Assembly: GCA_934167445.1 (NCBI GenBank)
Contig: CAKPKJ010000005.1
Span: 62,001 to 126,000 of the forward strand
Length of the DNA stretch: 64,000 nucleotides
Origin: an uncultured Clostridia bacterium
Lineage (GTDB): Bacteria; Bacillota; Clostridia; TANB77; CAG-508
Direction: 5' to 3'
Part shown: positions 62,323 through 64,000 of the stretch, in pieces
Layout of the letters: each line of letters opens with the position of its first letter
Position numbering within the stretch: position 1 is the first letter of the stretch
Position numbers and translations under genes: made by a program
The notes under the pieces: generated by a model
What the model was told of the DNA's origin: nothing
The model's input: only the letters and a program-made list of their open reading frames with translations
Database searches by the model: none

Positions 62323-62498
62323 AATATGTTTAGATTTCTGAGGCCACTATATATGATATACATAATATAATTTTTTTGGGGATAACGAGAATATAAAAAT
62401 GGGGGTAGTATTTTCTTCTCGACAAAAATTGTTCTTTTTAAAGGAGTATGTTAAAAATAGGGGTTCATATATAATGACCTCAGAAATCTAAACATATT
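62323..62498. repeat. 176-bp element with 34-bp inverted repeats
   Basis: Arms at 62323-62356 and 62465-62498 (AATATGTTTAGATTTCTGAG and on) differ at 2 of 34 positions and flank 108 bp. It lies in the leader of yifB, 13 bases from its start codon. The interval has no ORF. Could be a MITE, a structured leader or an invertible segment. Confidence 0.8.
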
Positions 62499-62861
62499 TA
62501 TTGATTTTTTTCTTGGATTTTTATTCGATAAAATTTCGAATGAATTAAAATTATGATTTAAATTTTGTATATAATACTTCGTTTTTTTCACTTTGTCAAT
62601 ACTTTTTTTGAAATTTTTTTATTCGCTGTGTCGAAGTTTGTCGAATGATTTTTGTTGACTTTTATATTTTTGCCTGTTACAATGCTGTAAATTATATTTT
62701 AGGCAATTTAGTCTTTTATTATTTTTATCTAATGGCGTTTCTGCCATAAATCTCAAGTAAAATGAATTATTATATGCTAAAACAAAAAGTAATTTATAGA
62801 ATATATTATTGATTTAGCCAGCAATTTTCTTATTGTTTTAGCATGCAAAGGAGGAACAGTT
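62499..62861 (+). promoter_or_regulatory. Upstream region of the Rpn-like gene
   Basis: Non-coding. -35 TTGACT (62655-62660), 17-bp spacer, -10 TACAAT (62678-62683). Upstream are ATTCGA...TCGAAT inverted repeats at 62523-62541 and a related set (ATTCG, TCGAA, TCGAAT) at 62621-62646, possible operators. The leader has hairpins ATGGC/GCCAT (62732-62747) and a perfect 12-bp ATGCTAAAACAA/TTGTTTTAGCAT (62774-62844) that ends three bases before the AAAGGAGG site. Confidence 0.6.
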
Positions 62862-63794
62862 ATAGAAAAATACAATGTAAAAAATAACGCAAAAGAAAAG
62901 ACAAGTATTAATATTACTAGTAAAAATAATACCAATAAATTTGAACTTTTAAATCCAAAACAAGATTACGTTTTCAAAAGAATCTTTGGCTACAAAGGAA
63001 ATGAAGATATTACCAAAGATTTTCTTACAGCTATTCTTAACCAAAACATAACAAGCATTGATATTGATACTAACACTATTTTAGGAAAAAATTTGAACAC
63101 CGATAAAATTGGAATTCTAGATGTCCGTGCTATTATCGATGGAAAAATTAATTGTGACATTGAAGTTCAAGTCGTAGACCAACGAAATATCGAAAAACGT
63201 ATTTTGTTTTATTGGAGCAAATTATATATTGATAGTATCAAGGAAGGAAATGATTACAATAAACTCAAAAAAACTATTATAGTATTAATTTTGGACTATA
63301 ATTTAGAAAAATTGAGCAAAATCGAGTATTTTATGACAAATTGGCAGATTAGGGAAAAAAATCACCCTAAAACAGTTTTGACTGATGCTCTTGAATTGTA
63401 TATCATTGAATTACCTAAATTTGATGCAACTAATCTAGATGATAATCAAAAATTATTAAATTCATGGATAAACTTTATCAAAAATCCAAAGGAGGTTATT
63501 GATATGCCTAACTCAAAAGTAAAAAAAGCCCAACAAGTTTTAGAAGAAATTAGCCAAGATGGACGTGAACGATATTTAGCAGAATTACGACAAAAATATA
63601 TAATGGACCAAACATCAATGAAAAATTATGCATACAAGGAAGGTATGGAAGCTGGATTAGAAACGGGAAAAAAGCAAAATCAAATTGAACTCTTAAAAAA
63701 AATGATAAAGAAAAAATTGGACATAAATACTATATCTGATTTAACCGACATCCCCGTAGAAGAAATTAATAAATTAATTTCTTCTAACATTTAA
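62862..63794 (+). CDS. Rpn-family PD-(D/E)XK nuclease/transposase-like protein, ATA start
   Basis: 310 residues in one open frame. LLNPKQDYVFKRIFG, ILDVRAIIDGK and CDIEVQVVDQRN give the D...E-x-Q nuclease core of the Rpn/YhgA (PDDEXK) family; YWSKLYIDSI follows. The C-terminus is helical, KEGMEAGLETGKKQN. These proteins promote RecA-independent DNA breakage or act as defence-related nucleases. A perfect AAAGGAGG is seven bases before ATA at 62862, and no ATG, GTG or TTG occurs in frame until a TTG at 63093, inside the conserved core. So it starts at ATA, or its start codon has been lost. Confidence 0.75.
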   Translation: MEKYNVKNNAKEKTSINITSKNNTNKFELLNPKQDYVFKRIFGYKGNEDITKDFLTAILNQNITSIDIDTNTILGKNLNTDKIGILDVRAIIDGKINCDIEVQVVDQRNIEKRILFYWSKLYIDSIKEGNDYNKLKKTIIVLILDYNLEKLSKIEYFMTNWQIREKNHPKTVLTDALELYIIELPKFDATNLDDNQKLLNSWINFIKNPKEVIDMPNSKVKKAQQVLEEISQDGRERYLAELRQKYIMDQTSMKNYAYKEGMEAGLETGKKQNQIELLKKMIKKKLDINTISDLTDIPVEEINKLISSNI

Positions 63795-63833
63795 TTTTAA
63801 TTAAATTACTTAATTGCTTAAAATATAATAAAA

Positions 63834-63914
63834 CACACCTTTAGTATAAAGTATATATTAAGCTGATTAATTAATAATATATATACTTTATTTATACTAA
63901 GGTGTGCCATTTTT
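63834..63914. terminator. Convergent long-stem terminator
   Basis: CACACCTTTAGTATAAAGTA pairs with TACTTTATTTATACTAAGGTGTG split by one bulge, an approximately 28-bp stem followed by CCATTTTT; the other strand has TTTTATT. Serves both the Rpn-like gene and the gene entering from the right. Confidence 0.8.
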
Positions 63915-64000
63915 ATAATTCATTTACTTCTGTACTTATTTCAGTTTCGTTTCCTGCTAAGTCTTTTATTTTAAATGTGTATACTCCATTTTTATTGGCT
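63913..64000 (-). CDS. C-terminus of a surface protein with Ig-like repeat
   Basis: Partial; reads NGVYTFKIKDLAGNETEIS up to TAA at 63913-63915. The pattern G-x-Y-T-F-x-I-x-D-x-A-G-N is typical of the last strand of bacterial Ig-like repeats in large secreted adhesins. Only 28 codons are visible, so no more can be said. Confidence 0.55.
   Translation of the reverse strand, partial: ANKNGVYTFKIKDLAGNETEISTEVNEL

Noticed and set aside
1..64000. CRISPR arrays, rRNA genes, complete insertion sequences or prophage
   Set aside because: No regularly spaced repeat series, rRNA-like stretch, transposase or phage structural gene is present; the Rpn-like gene is the only transposase-related reading.

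Overview
The DNA is strongly AT-rich. Strong AAGGAGG-type ribosome binding sites, sigma-A promoters and long U-tract terminators point to a low-GC Firmicute. The gene set suggests an anaerobic member of the Clostridia: SUF Fe-S assembly with SufU and an Rrf2 regulator, AddB, family-4 uracil glycosylase, a Spo0E-type peptide, the diaminopimelate pathway, YifB, DprA and a type VII secretion (T7SS) locus. I cannot name a species. Most genes lie on the minus strand in short operons.

Layout. 0-5 kb: a partial plus-strand gene of unlike composition, trmFO and a SWIM-SNF2 helicase, separated by an inverted pair of a short palindromic repeat. 5-10 kb: asd facing lysC-dapA-dapB (aspartate to diaminopimelate/lysine), then a Spo0E-like peptide. 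10-25 kb: an M16 peptidase pair, a stand-alone 2,4-diaminopentanoate dehydrogenase-like enzyme, a GltD-like flavoprotein, DNA repair genes (Udg4, AddB, OGG), an LD-carboxypeptidase, PgeF, YitT, a radical SAM protein and rnc. 25-30.5 kb: a G5/glucosaminidase wall hydrolase, a YhgE/Pip membrane protein and its divergent TetR regulator. 30.5-31.4 kb: a candidate type I toxin-antitoxin cassette next to tRNA-Cys and tRNA-Gly. 31.4-43.7 kb: a nine-gene T7SS operon with EssC, a YukD-like protein, a tandem WXG100 protein, helical partners and two large secreted-type proteins, one ending in a putative papain-like peptidase. 43.8-50.9 kb: topA, small genes, a LexA-type dinB, an SDR and mnmA. 51-56.8 kb: rrf2-sufC-sufB-sufD-sufS-sufU. 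56.9-64 kb: tmk and a small acidic ORF, a dGTPase-like HD protein, yraN-dprA-yifB, an Rpn-family nuclease gene with no standard start codon, and the end of a surface protein.

Two things stand out. The T7SS operon lacks recognisable EssA and EssB, carries a covalently linked double WXG100 protein, and has two effector-like proteins sharing an unusual N-terminal domain. The 30.8 kb cassette encodes a 35-residue membrane peptide with a convergent antisense RNA. Intergenic regions also carry several large nested palindromes and three short repeat families placed at stop codons.

Coordinates, starts and motifs were read by eye. Family names rest on recognised motifs, not on database searches.
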